Source: Hydractinia symbiolongicarpus
Lineage: Eukaryota; Cnidaria; Hydrozoa; Anthoathecata; Hydractiniidae
DNA: 64,000 nt
Assembly: GCF_029227915.1 (NCBI RefSeq)
Contig: NC_079881.1
Location: 2,728,001 to 2,792,000 of the forward strand
Reading direction: 5' to 3'
The notes under the pieces were generated by a model. It saw nothing but the letters and a program-made list of their open reading frames with translations. It made no database searches and had not been told where the DNA came from. The translations under genes and the position numbers were made by a program. Shown piece by piece: positions 42,701-53,362 of this stretch (positions are counted from its first letter, which is position 1; each line of letters starts with the position of its first letter).

Positions 42701-45700
42701 GGTACAACTTAATAATATTGGAAAAAAATCTCTAAATACATGTTGGTACGAATATGTGACGCAACCGTTGTAACTCAAACGGACTGATGCCGTTAGAACG
42801 TCATTGAAATGTAGTTTTTGAAACTGTCTTTATTTCTTCAGCGCGCAATAACGGCTAGGATTGGTCCCACAGTAAAAAATGATTTATTTATCTCAATTTT
42901 TAAATGAAGCGCTTCCACAGCGCCCAGTGTAATCGCTGAGTTCCAGCAATCATGTCAAAGTAAGAAGAATATTATTTTTTGGAGGCCAGTTGGCTCACTT
43001 ATCACATTTATAAGGTCAAAGGCCAAAGTTAGTTCAACTAAGTCCCACAGTCAATCATTTCATTGTTAAAAGCGATATAACTTAGTAATATCGGAAAAAT
43101 GTCAGTAAATACATGTTGGTACGAATATGTGACGCAGCCGTTGTATCTCAAACGGATCGATACCGCCAGGAAGTCAATGAAATTTAGTTTTTGAGAATGT
43201 CTCTATTTCTTCAGTGCGTGCTATCGGCCAGGATTGGTCCTACAGTAAAGAAAGACTTATTGATCTAAATTATTAAAAAAAGTGCTACTACAGAGCATAG
43301 TGTACTCGCTGAATTCCAGCAATCATCTCGAATTAAGACGAATGTGATTCCTTGGAGTCCAATTGGCTCATTTATCGCATTTATAAGGTCACAGTCGAGA
43401 ATCAGTTCAGTTAAGTCCCACAGTCAATCGTTTTACTTTTAAAAGCGATGCAACATAGTAATAGCGGAAAAATATCGCTAAATACATGTTGGTACGAATA
43501 TGTGACGCAACCGTTGTAACTCAAACGGACTGATACCGCTAGAAAGTCATTGAAATGTAGTTTTTGAAACTGTCTCTATTTCCCCAGCGCGCGATAACGG
43601 CTAGGATTGGTTCCACAGTAAAAAATGACTTATTTATCTAAATTTTTAAATAAACCGCTTCCACAGCTCCCAGTGTAATCGCTGATTTCCAACAATCATA
43701 TCAAAGTAAGAAGAATGTTATTTCTTGGAATCCAGTTGGCTAACTTATCATATTTATAAGGTCACAGGCCAAAGTTAGTTCAATTAAGTCCCACAGTCAA
43801 TCATTTCATTGATAAAAGCGATATAACTTAGTAATATCGGAAAAATGTCACTACATACATGTTGGTACGAAGATGTGACGCAACCGTTGAATCCCAAACG
43901 GATTAAAACCGTCAAGAATTCAATGAGATGTAGTTTTTGAGAATGTCTCTATTTCTTCAGTGCGTGCTAACGGCCAGGATTGGTCCTACAGTAAAAAAAG
44001 ACTTATTGATTTAAATTTTTAAAAAAAGCGCTACCACAGAGCATAGTGTACTCGCTGAATTCCCGCAATCATCTAGAATTAAGAAGAATGTGATTCCTTG
44101 GAGTCCAATTGGCTCATTTATCGCATTTATAAGGTCACAGTCCAGAATCAGTTCAATTAAGTCCCACAGTCAATCGCTTTACTGTTAAAAGCGGTACAAC
44201 TTAGTAATATTGGAAAAAAATCACTAAATACATGTTGGTACGAATATGTGACGCAACCGTTGTAACTCAAACGGATTGATACCGTTAGAACGTCATTGAA
44301 ATGTAGTTTTTGAACCTGTCTCTATTTCTTCAGCGCGCGATAACAGCTAGGATTGGTCCCACGGTAAAAAATGATTTATTTATCTCAATTTTCAAATGAA
44401 GCTCTTCAACAGCGCCAAGTGTAATCGCTGAGTTCCAGCAATCATGTCAAAGTAAGAAGAATATTATTTTTTGGAGTCCAGTTGGCTCACTTATCACATT
44501 TATAAGGTCAAAGGCCAAAGTTAGTTCAACTAAGTCCAACAGTCAATCATTTCATTGTTAAAAGCGATATAACTTAGTAATATCAGAAAAATGTCAGTAA
44601 ATACATGTTGGTACAAATATGTGACGCAGCCGTTGTATCTCAAACGGATCGATACCGCCAGGAAGTCAATGAAATTTTGTTTTTGAGAATGTCTCTATTT
44701 CTTCAGTGCGTGCTAACGGCCAGGATTGGTCCTACAGTAAAAAAAGACTTATTGATCTAAATTATTAAAAAAAGTGCTACCACAGAGCATAGTGTACTCG
44801 CTGAATTCCAGCAATCATCTCGAATTAAGAAGAATGTTATTCCTTGGAGTCCAATTGGCTCATTTATCGCATTTATAAGGTCACAGTCCAGAATCAGTTC
44901 AATTAAGTCCCACAGTAAATCGCTTTACTGTTAAAAGCGGTACAACTTAGTAATATTGGAAAAAAATCACTAAATACATGTTGGTACGAATATGTGACGC
45001 AACCGTTGTAACTCAAACGGACTGATGCCGTTAGAACGTCATTGAAATGTAGTTTTTGAAACTGTCTTTATTTCTTCAGCGCGCAATAACGGCTAGGATT
45101 GGTCCCACAGTAAAAAATGATTTATTTATCTCAATTTTTAAATGAAGCCCTTCCACAGCGCCCAGTGTAATCGCTGAGTTCCAGCAATCATGTCAAAGTA
45201 AGAAGAATATTATTTTTTGGAGGCCAGTTGGCTCACTTATCACATTTATAAGGTGAAAGGCCAAAGTTAGTTCAACTAAGTCCCACAGTCAATCATTTCA
45301 TTGTTAAAAGCGATATAACTTAGTAATATCGGAAAAATGTCAGTAAATACATGTTGGTACGAATATGTGACGCAGCCGTTGTATCTCAAACGGATCGATA
45401 CCGCCAGGAAGTCAATGAGATGTAGTTTTTGAGAATGTCTCTATTTCTTCAGTGCGTGCTATCGGCCAGGATTGGTCCTACAGTAAAGAAAGACTTATTG
45501 ATCTAAATTATTAAAAAAAGTGCTACCACAGAGCATAGTGTACTCGCTGAATTCCAGCAATCATCTCGAATTAAGAAGAATGTGATTCCTTGGAGTCCAA
45601 TTGGCTCATTTATCGCATTTATAAGGTCACAGTCGAGAATCAGTTCAGTTAAGTCCCACAGTCAATCGTTTTACTTTTAAAAGCGATGCAACATAGTAAT

Positions 45701-46200
45701 AGCGGAAAAATATCGCTAAATACATGTTGGTACGAATATGTGACGCAACCGTTGTAACTCAAACAGACTGATACCGCTAGAAAGTCATTGAAATGTAGTT
45801 TTTGAAACTGTCTCTATTTCCCCAGCGCGCGATAACGGCTAGGATTGGTTCCACAGTAAAAAATGACTTATTTATCTAAATTTTTAAATGAACCGCTTCC
45901 ACAGCTCCCAGTGTAATCGCTGATTTCCAACAATCATGTCAAAGTAAGAAGAATGTTATTTCTTGGAATCCAGTTGGCTAACTTATCACATTTATAAGGT
46001 CACAGGCCAAAGTTAGTTCAATTAAGTCCCACAGTCAATAATTTCATTGATAAAAGCGTCAAAACTTAGTAATATCGGAAAAATGTCACTACATACATGT
46101 TGGTACGAAGATGTGACGCAACCGTTGAATCCCAAACGGATTAAAACTGTCAAGAATTCAATGAGATGTAGTTTTTGAGAATGTCTCTATTTCTTCAGTG
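39720..46200. repeat. Six-monomer higher-order repeat, 2,238 bp
   Basis: The private variant CTACATACATG followed by GAAGATGTGACGC occurs at 41,613, 43,851 and 46,089, each 2,238 bp (6 x 373) apart. Flanking monomers repeat in the same order, including the GAACCTGTCTC and GGAGGCCAGTTGG subtypes. Confidence 0.85.
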
Positions 46201-47199
46201 CGTGCTAACGGCCAGGATTGGTTCCACAGTAAAAAAAGACTTATTTATCTAAATATTTAAAAAACGCGCTACCACAGAACATAATGTACTCGCTGAATTC
46301 CAGCAATCATGTCGAATTAAGAAGAATGTTATTCCTTGGAGTCTAATTGGCTCATTTATCGCATTTATAAGGTCACAGTCCAGAATCAGTTCAATTAAGT
46401 CCCACAGTCAATCATTTCATTGTTAAAAGCGATATAACTTAGGAATATCGGAAAAATTTCACTAAATACATGCTGGTACGAATATGTGACGCAACCGTTG
46501 TATCTCAAACGGATTGATACCGCCAAGAAGTCAATGAGATGTAGTTTTTGAGAATGTCTCTATTTCTTCAGTGCGTGCTAACGGCAAGGATTGGTTCCAC
46601 AGTAAAAAAAGACTTATTTATCTAAGTTTTTGAAAAAAGCACTACCACAGAGCATAGTGTACTCGCTGAATTCCAGCAATCATATCAAATTAAGAAGGAT
46701 GTTATTCCTTGGAGTCCAATTGGCTCATTTATCGCATTTATAAGGTCACAGTCCAGAATCAGTTCAATTAAGTCCCACAGTCAATCGTTTCACTGTTAAA
46801 AGCGATACAACTTAGTAATATCAGAAAAATGTCAGTAAATACATGTTGGTACAAATATGTGACGCAGCCGTTGTATCTCAAACGGATCGATACCGCCAGG
46901 AAGTCAATGAAATTTTGTTTTTGAGAATGTCTCTATTTCTTCAGTGCGTGCTAACGGCCAGGATTGGTCCTACAGTAAAAAAAGACTTATTGATCTAAAT
47001 TTTTAAAAAAAGTGCTACCACAGAGCATAGTGTACTTGCTGAAATCCGGCAATCATGTCAATTTAAGAAGAATGTTATTCCTTGGAGTCCAGTTGGCTCG
47101 TTTATCTCATTTATCAGGTCACAGACCAAAGTTAGTTCAATTAAGTCCCACAGTCAATCGTTTCATTGCTAAAAGCGATATAACTTAGTAATATCGGAA

Positions 47200-50100
47200 A
47201 TATGTCACTAAATACATGTTGGTACGAATATGTGACGCAACCGTTGTAACTCAAACGGACTGATGCCGTTAGAACGTCATTGAAATGTAGTTTTTGAAAC
47301 TGTCTTTATTTCTTCAGCGCGCAATAACGGCTAGGATTGGTCCCACAGTAAAAAATGACTATTTATCTCAATTTTTAAATGAAGCGCTTCCACAGCGCCC
47401 AGTGTAATCGCTGAGTTCCAACAATCATGTCAAAGTAAGAAAAATGTTATTTCTTGGAGTCCAGCTGGCTCACTTATCACATTTATAACGTTAAAGGCCA
47501 AAGGTAGTTGAATTAAGTCCCACAGTCAATCATTTCATTGTTAAAAGCGATATAACTTAGTAATATCGGAAAAATGTCACTAAATACATGCTGGTACGAA
47601 TATGTGACGCAACCGTTGTATCTCAAACGGATTGATACCGCCAAGAAGTCAATGAGATGTAGTTTTTGAGAATGTCTCTATTTCTTCAGTGCGTGCTAAC
47701 GGACAGGATTGGTCCCACAGTAAAAAAAGACTTATTTATCTAAATTTTTAAAAAAAGTGCTACCACAGAGCATAGTGTACTTGCTGAAATCCGCCAATCA
47801 TGTCAATTTAAGAAGAATGTTATTCCTTGGAGTCCAGTTGGCTCGTTTATCTCATTTATCAGGTCACGGACCAAAGTTAGTTCAATTAAGTCCCACAGTC
47901 AATCGTTTCATTGCTAAAAGCGATATAACTTAGTAATATCGAAAATATGTCACTAAATACATGTTGGTACGAATATGTGACGCAACCGTTGTAACTCAAA
48001 CGGACTGATGCCGTTAGAACGTCATTGAAATGTAGTTTTTGAAACTGTCTTTATTTCTTCAGCGCGCAATAACGGCTAGGATTGGTCCCACAGTAAAAAA
48101 TGACTATTTATCTCAATTTTTAAATGAAGCGCTTCCACAGCGCCCAGTGTAATCGCTGAGTTCCAACAATCATGTCAAAGTAAGAAAAATGTTATTTTTT
48201 GGAGTCCAGCTGGCTCACTTATCACATTTATAACGTTAAAGGCCAAAGGTAGTTGAATTAAGTCCCACAGTCAATCATTTCATTGTTAAAAGCGATATAA
48301 CTTAGTAATATCGGAAAAATGTCACTAAATACATGCTGGTACGAATATGTGACGCAACCGTTGTATTTCAAACGGATTGATACCGCCAAGAAGTCAATGA
48401 GATGTAGTTTTTGAGAATGTCTCTATTTTTTCAGTGCGTGCTAACGGACAGGATTGGTCCCACAGTAAAAAAAGACTTATTTATCTAAATTTTTAAAAAA
48501 AGTGCTACCACAGAGCATAGTGTACTTGCTGAAATCCGGCAATCATGTCAATTTAAGAAGAATGTTATTCCTTGGAGTCCAGTTGGCTCGTTTATCTCAT
48601 TTATCAGGTCACAGACCAAAGTTAGTTCAATTAAGTCCCACAGTCAATCGTTTCATTGCTAAAAGCGATATAACTTAGTAATATCGGAAATATGTCACTA
48701 AATACATGTTGGTACGAATATGTGACGCAACCGTTGTAACTCAAACGGACTGATGCCGTTAGAACGTCATTGAAATGTAGTTTTTGAAACTGTCTTTATT
48801 TCTTCAGCGCGCAATAACGGCTAGGATTGGTCCCACAGTAAAAAATGACTATTTATCTCAATTTTTAAATGAAGCGCTTCCACAGCGCCCAGTGTAATCG
48901 CTGAGTTCCAACAATCATGTCAAAGTAAGAAAAATGTTATTTCTTGGAGTCCAGCTGGCTCACTTATCACATTTATAACGTTAAAGGCCAAAGGTAGTTG
49001 AATTAAGTCCCACAGTCAATCATTTCATTGTTAAAAGCGATATAACTTAGTAATATCGGAAAAATGTCACTAAATACATGCTGGTACGAATATGTGACGC
49101 AACCGTTGTATCTCAAACGGATTGATACCGCCAAGAAGTCAATGAGATGTAGTTTATGAGAATGTCTCTATTTCTTCAGTGCGTGCTAACGGACAGGATT
49201 GGTCCCACAGTAAAAAAAGACTTATTTATCTAAATTTTTAAAAAAAGTGCTACCACAGAGCATAGTGTACTTGCTGAAATCCGGCAATCATGTCAATTTA
49301 AGAAGAATGTTATTCCTTGGAGTCCAGTTGGCTCGTTTATCTCATTTATCAGGTCACGGACCAAAGTTAGTTCAATTAAGTCCCACAGTCAATCGTTTCA
49401 TTGCTAAAAGCGATATAACTTAGTAATATCGGAAATATGTCACTAAATACATGTTGGTACGAATATGTGACGCAACCGTTGTAACTCAAACGGACTGATG
49501 CCGTTAGAACGTCATTGAAATGTAGTTTTTGAAACTGTCTTTATTTCTTCAGCGCGCAATAACGGCTAGGATTGGTCCCACAGTAAAAAATGACTATTTA
49601 TCTCAATTTTTAAATGAAGCGCTTCCACAGCGCCCAGTGTAATCGCTGAGTTCCAACAATCATGTCAAAGTAAGAAAAATGTTATTTTTTGGAGTCCAGC
49701 TGGCTCACTTATCACATTTATAACGTTAAAGGCCAGAGGTAGTTGAATTAAGTCCCACAGTCAATCATTTCATTGTTAAAAGCGATATAACTTAGTAATA
49801 TCGGAAAAATGTCACTAAATACATGCTGGTACGAATATGTGACGCAACCGTTGTATTTCAAACGGATTGATACCGCCAAGAAGTCAATGAGATGTAGTTT
49901 TTGAGAATGTCTCTATTTCTTCAGTGCGTGCTAACGGACAGGATTGGTCCCACAGTAAAAAAAGACTTATTTATCTAAATTTTTAAAAAAAGTGCTACCA
50001 CAGAGCATAGTGTACTTGCTGAAATCCGGCAATCATGTCAATTTAAGAAGAATGTTATTCCTTGGAGTCCAGTTGGCTCGTTTATCTCATTTATCAGGTC

Positions 50101-50935
50101 ACGGACCAAAGTTAGTTCAATTAAGTCCCACAGTCAATCGTTTCATTGCTAAAAGCGATATAACTTAGTAATATCGGAAATATGTCACTAAATACATGTT
50201 GGTACGAATATGTGACGCAACCGTTGTAACTCAAACGGACTGATGCCGTTAGAACGTCATTGAAATGTAGTTTTTGAAACTGTCTTTATTTCTTCAGCGC
50301 GCAATAACGGCTAGGATTGGTCCCACAGTAAAAAATGACTATTTATCTCAATTTTTAAATGAAGCGCTTCCACAGCGCCCAGTGTAATCGCTGAGTTCCA
50401 ACAATCATGTCAAAGTAAGAAAAATGTTATTTTTTGGAGTCCAGCTGGCTCACTTATCACATTTATAACGTTAAAGGCCAGAGGTAGTTGAATTAAGTCC
50501 CACAGTCAATCATTTCATTGTTAAAAGCGATATAACTTAGTAATATCGGAAAAATGTCACTAAATACATGCTGGTACGAATATGTGACGCAACCGTTGTA
50601 TTTCAAACGGATTGATACCGCCAAGAAGTCAATGAGATGTAGTTTTTGAGAATGTCTCTATTTCTTCAGTGCGTGCTAACGGACAGGATTGGTCCCAGAG
50701 TAAAAAAAGACTTATTTATCTAAATTTTTAAAAAAAGCGCTACCAGAGAGCATAGTGTACTTGCTGAAATCCGGCAATCATGTCAATTTAAGAAGAATGT
50801 TATTCCTTGGAGTCCAGTTAGCTCGTTTATCACATTTATCAGGTCACAGACCAAAGTTAGTTCAATTAAGTCCCACAGTCAATCGTTTCATTGCTAAAAG
50901 CGATATAACTTAGTAATATCGGAAATATGTCACTA
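47200..50935. repeat. Two-monomer higher-order repeat, 745 bp, five copies
   Basis: TGATGCCGTT occurs at 47,261, 48,006, 48,751, 49,496 and 50,241. One monomer of each pair has a fixed one-base deletion (GACTATTTATC instead of GACTTATTTATC), which gives 745 rather than 746 bp. Copies are nearly identical, suggesting very recent amplification. Confidence 0.85.
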
Positions 50936-52393
50936 AATACATGTTGGTACGAATAGGTGACGCAGCCGTTGTATCTCAAACGGATTGATACCGCCACGAA
51001 GTCAATGAGGTGTAGTTTTTGAGAATATCTCTATTTCTTCAGAGCGTGCTAACGGCCATGATTGGTCCCACAGTAAAAAAGGACTTATTTATCTAAATTG
51101 TTAAAAAAAGCGCTACCACAGAGCATAGTGTACTCGCTGATTTCCAACAATCATGTCGAATTAAGAAGAATGTTATTCCTCGGAGTCCAATTGGCTCATT
51201 TATCGCATTTATAAGGTCACAGTCCAGAATCAGTTCAATTAAGTCCCACAGTAAATCGCTTTACTGTTAAAAGCGGTACAACTTAGTAATATTAGAAAAA
51301 AATCACTAAATACATGTTGGTACGAATATGTGACGCAACCGTTGTAACTCAAACGGATTGATACCGTTAGAACGTCATTGAAATGTAGTTTTTGAACCTG
51401 TGTCTATTTCTTCAGCGCGCGATAAAAGCTAGGATTGGTCCCACGGTAAAAAATGATTAATTTATCTCAATTTTTAAATGAAGCTCTTTCACAGCGCCCA
51501 GTGTAATCGCTGAGTTCCAGCAATCATGTCAAAGTAAGAAGAATATTATTTCTTGGAGTCCAGTTAGCTCACTTATCACATTTATAAGGTCAAAAGCCAA
51601 AGTTAGTTCAACTAAGTCCCACAGTCAATCATTTCATTGTTAAAAGCGATATAACTTAGTAATATCGGAAAAATGTCAGTAAATACATGTTGGTACAAAT
51701 ATGTGACGCAGCCGTTGTATCTCAAACGGATCAATACCGCCAGGAAGTCAATGAAATTTAGTTTTTGTGAATGTCTCTATTTCTTCAGTGCGTGATAACG
51801 GCCAGGATTGGTCCTACAGTAAAAAAAGACTTATTGATCTAAATTATTAAAAAAAGTGCTACCACAGAGCATAGTGTACTCGCTGAATTCCAGCAATCAT
51901 CTCGAATTAAGAAGAATGTGATTCCTTGGAGTCCAATTGGCACATTTATCGCATTTATAAGGTCACAGTCGAGAATCAGTTCAGTTAAGTCCCACAGTCA
52001 ATCGTTTTACTGTTAAAAGCGATGCAACATAGTAATAGCGGAAAAATATCGCTAAATACATGTTGGTACGAATATGTGACGCAACCGTTGTAACTCAAAC
52101 GGACTGATACCGCTAGAAAGTCATTGAAATGTAGTTTTTGAAACTGTCTCTATTTCCTCAGCGCGCGATGACGGCTAGGATTGGTCCCACAGTAAAAAAT
52201 GACTTATTTATCTAAATTTTTAAATGAACGGCTTCCACAGCGCCCAGTGTAATCGCTGATTCCCAACAATCATGTCAAAGTAAGAAGAATGTTATTTCTT
52301 GGTGTCCAGTTGGCTAAATTATCACATTTATAAGGTCACAGGCCAAAGTTAGTTCAATTAAGTCCCACAGTCAATCATTTCATTGATAAAAGC

Positions 52394-52700
52394 AGAGATA
52401 GGAAAACCCCAATGTTAGGACAGACCCCCTTAGCAGTTTCCTATCCCACGTTAAATTACGGATCATCCCCGTTAAATCAACGATAGAAGAGTCGATAAAA
52501 TCCATGTGCACTTTACCACTTAAGTCAATTTATGGATCATGATCCATTAAATCAACGATATCCGTCCAAAACCCCCACCCCCACCCCAACCCCCAACCCC
52601 CGCCGTGTCCCCTGGGCCCCTCCCCACCATCCCCGTCCCATGGGTCCCTACCCACCCTCATCTGTCGTGTCCTATAAATTATAGTGTTATGCGTTATGTG
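52394..52700. repeat. Left terminal region with subterminal repeats and C-rich tract
   Basis: This stretch holds no gene. From the end inward it contains the terminal AG; an inverted pair GATAGGAAA (52,397-52,405) and TTTCCTATC (52,437-52,445); a direct repeat TTAAATCAACGATA at 52,472 and 52,547; a 12-bp palindrome GGATCATGATCC (52,534-52,545); a very C-rich tract (about 52,570-52,660); and a TATA-like CTATAAATTATAG (52,672-52,684). It is the likely terminal inverted repeat and subterminal control or replication region. The right-hand partner is not available to measure its length. Confidence 0.65.
52570..52660 (-). other. C-rich tract with quadruplex-forming potential on the minus strand
   Basis: Runs of four to five C separated by A or AA at 52,570-52,602 give, on the minus strand, at least five G-tracts with one- to two-base loops, a classic G-quadruplex pattern. 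C-richness continues to about 52,660. A 19-bp segment at 52,638-52,656 matches the reverse complement of the 46-bp minisatellite unit near 63.2 kb at 17 of 19 positions. Function is unknown; a structured replication or end-protection element is possible. Confidence 0.6.
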
Positions 52701-52705
52701 TGTCT

Positions 52706-52730
52706 ATCTTTACCAGAAACAAGTAAAGAT
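52706..52730 (-). terminator. Hairpin H1, TTAC-N9-GTAA type
   Basis: Arms ATCTTTAC and GTAAAGAT (8 bp, perfect) enclose a 9-nt loop. It lies 19 nt beyond the stop of the leftward gene ending at 52,750. It is one of five 24-25-nt hairpins that share TTAC at positions 5-8 and GTAA at the mirrored place. It is close to the reverse complement of H4 (one base differs). It probably marks the transcript 3' end; that role is inferred from position. Confidence 0.65.
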
Positions 52731-52749
52731 GATTGCAATGTTGCAAGGT

Positions 52750-53085
52750 TTAGCGCCACATAATGTCATAACTGAAGAATAGATTTTGATGATTCTTTTG
52801 AGATTGTTTGAGACCATTTGATCTGACAAAGGCATCACTCTTCCAACCATAATCCTTCAATTCATCACAAAGTCTTGCGGGCAACCATGTCTTATATTTA
52901 TTTCCCATTCTATCTTGAACCTCCGCATACATAGATTTTTCAGAAAGAGCACCAGGTCTTGATATTTCCATCTCTTTCACATATTTAACAAGGTAAATAT
53001 CGTTTTTAGGCAGCTCTCTCCACTTTATGATTGAAGTAACTTGTTCTATGTTTTGTTCAAATTCTTCAACTGTTGGAAAAGCCAT
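52750..53085 (-). CDS. Small putative OB-fold (ssDNA-binding-like) protein
   Basis: A 111-residue protein. The open frame reaches 53,100 only through a GTG codon; the first ATG is at 53,085 (start MAFPTVEEFEQ), which I take as the start. The core has the look of a compact beta-barrel: a helix-like N-terminus, then ELPKNDIYLVKYVKEME, a variable loop, then a strand pair with GNKYKTWLPARL. I recall short proteins of this pattern in Polintons and animal genomes that resemble single-strand-binding OB folds; this is recognition by pattern, not proof. It is the gene nearest the left terminus, transcribed outward, and is followed by hairpin H1. A role in replication by binding displaced single strands is a reasonable guess. 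Confidence 0.6.
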   Translation of the reverse strand: MAFPTVEEFEQNIEQVTSIIKWRELPKNDIYLVKYVKEMEISRPGALSEKSMYAEVQDRMGNKYKTWLPARLCDELKDYGWKSDAFVRSNGLKQSQKNHQNLFFSYDIMWR

Positions 53086-53362
53086 CGTGTTTATATTCAC
53101 GATTACATCTCTTTATACCACTTTATAGATTCTATCGGAAAGCAGTTTTTGTTATCTTGTAAAACCATCTGTCAATCAAACGCTTATAACAATAGGACTT
53201 TACATATTTTACATACCAGAAAGTTGTTTACATAAGAAAAAAGTTAAAACGAAAGTAGCCGTTGCTAAGGATATTTGGTATGTGAGGAATGCATTGTTTC
53301 TCTATTGTTATTCTGGCTTGATTGTTATTCTGGCTTGATTGACATTTAATTGACGTCATTCT
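53086..53362. promoter_or_regulatory. Intergenic promoter region between two leftward genes
   Basis: About 277 bp without a supported gene. It contains TATA-like stretches read leftward (TATAAAG near 53,113-53,127), a perfect tandem 17-bp repeat ATTGTTATTCTGGCTTG (53,304-53,320 and 53,321-53,337), and a palindromic TGACGTCA (53,351-53,358), the consensus for CREB/ATF-type bZIP factors, just past the stop of the 402-aa gene. No TTAC-GTAA hairpin was found here, unlike at the other transcription-unit ends. Confidence 0.5.

Larger units (their letters stand above)
1..52393. repeat. Satellite array, ~373-bp monomer, about 140 copies
   Basis: The same ~373-bp unit repeats head to tail without interruption; the landmark TAAATACATG starts at 1, 374, 747 and 1120 and recurs at this spacing to the end. 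Each monomer has a landmark series: TTGGTACGAATATGTGACGC, then GATAACGGCTAGGATTGGTC, then TGGAGTCCA, then a second GTCCCACAG about 178 bp after the first. Subtypes differ by a few percent (for example CTCAAACGGACTGA versus CTCAAACGGATTGA) and are ordered into local higher-order repeats listed separately; 32.3-37.9 kb is a mosaic of two-, three- and five-monomer spacings. Short dyads inside the monomer include CGATAT/ATATCG and CCGTT/AACGG. No supported coding sequence, tRNA, rRNA or transposon was seen. The length, about two nucleosomes, and the purity suggest heterochromatic, possibly pericentromeric DNA; that role is inference. Confidence 0.97.

Noticed and set aside
1-52393. CRISPR-like reading of the repeated sequence
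   Set aside because: The repeated unit is ~373 bp with no short repeat/unique spacer pattern, no cas genes are present, and the rest of the window is animal-type DNA. It is ordinary satellite.
1-52393. CENP-B box in the satellite monomer
   Set aside because: No match to the TTCG....A..CGGG core was found by eye, so centromere identity is not claimed.
53041-53235. 64-codon rightward frame in the intergenic region near 53.1 kb
   Set aside because: It overlaps the start of the 52,750 gene in antisense, has low-complexity composition and no recognisable pattern.
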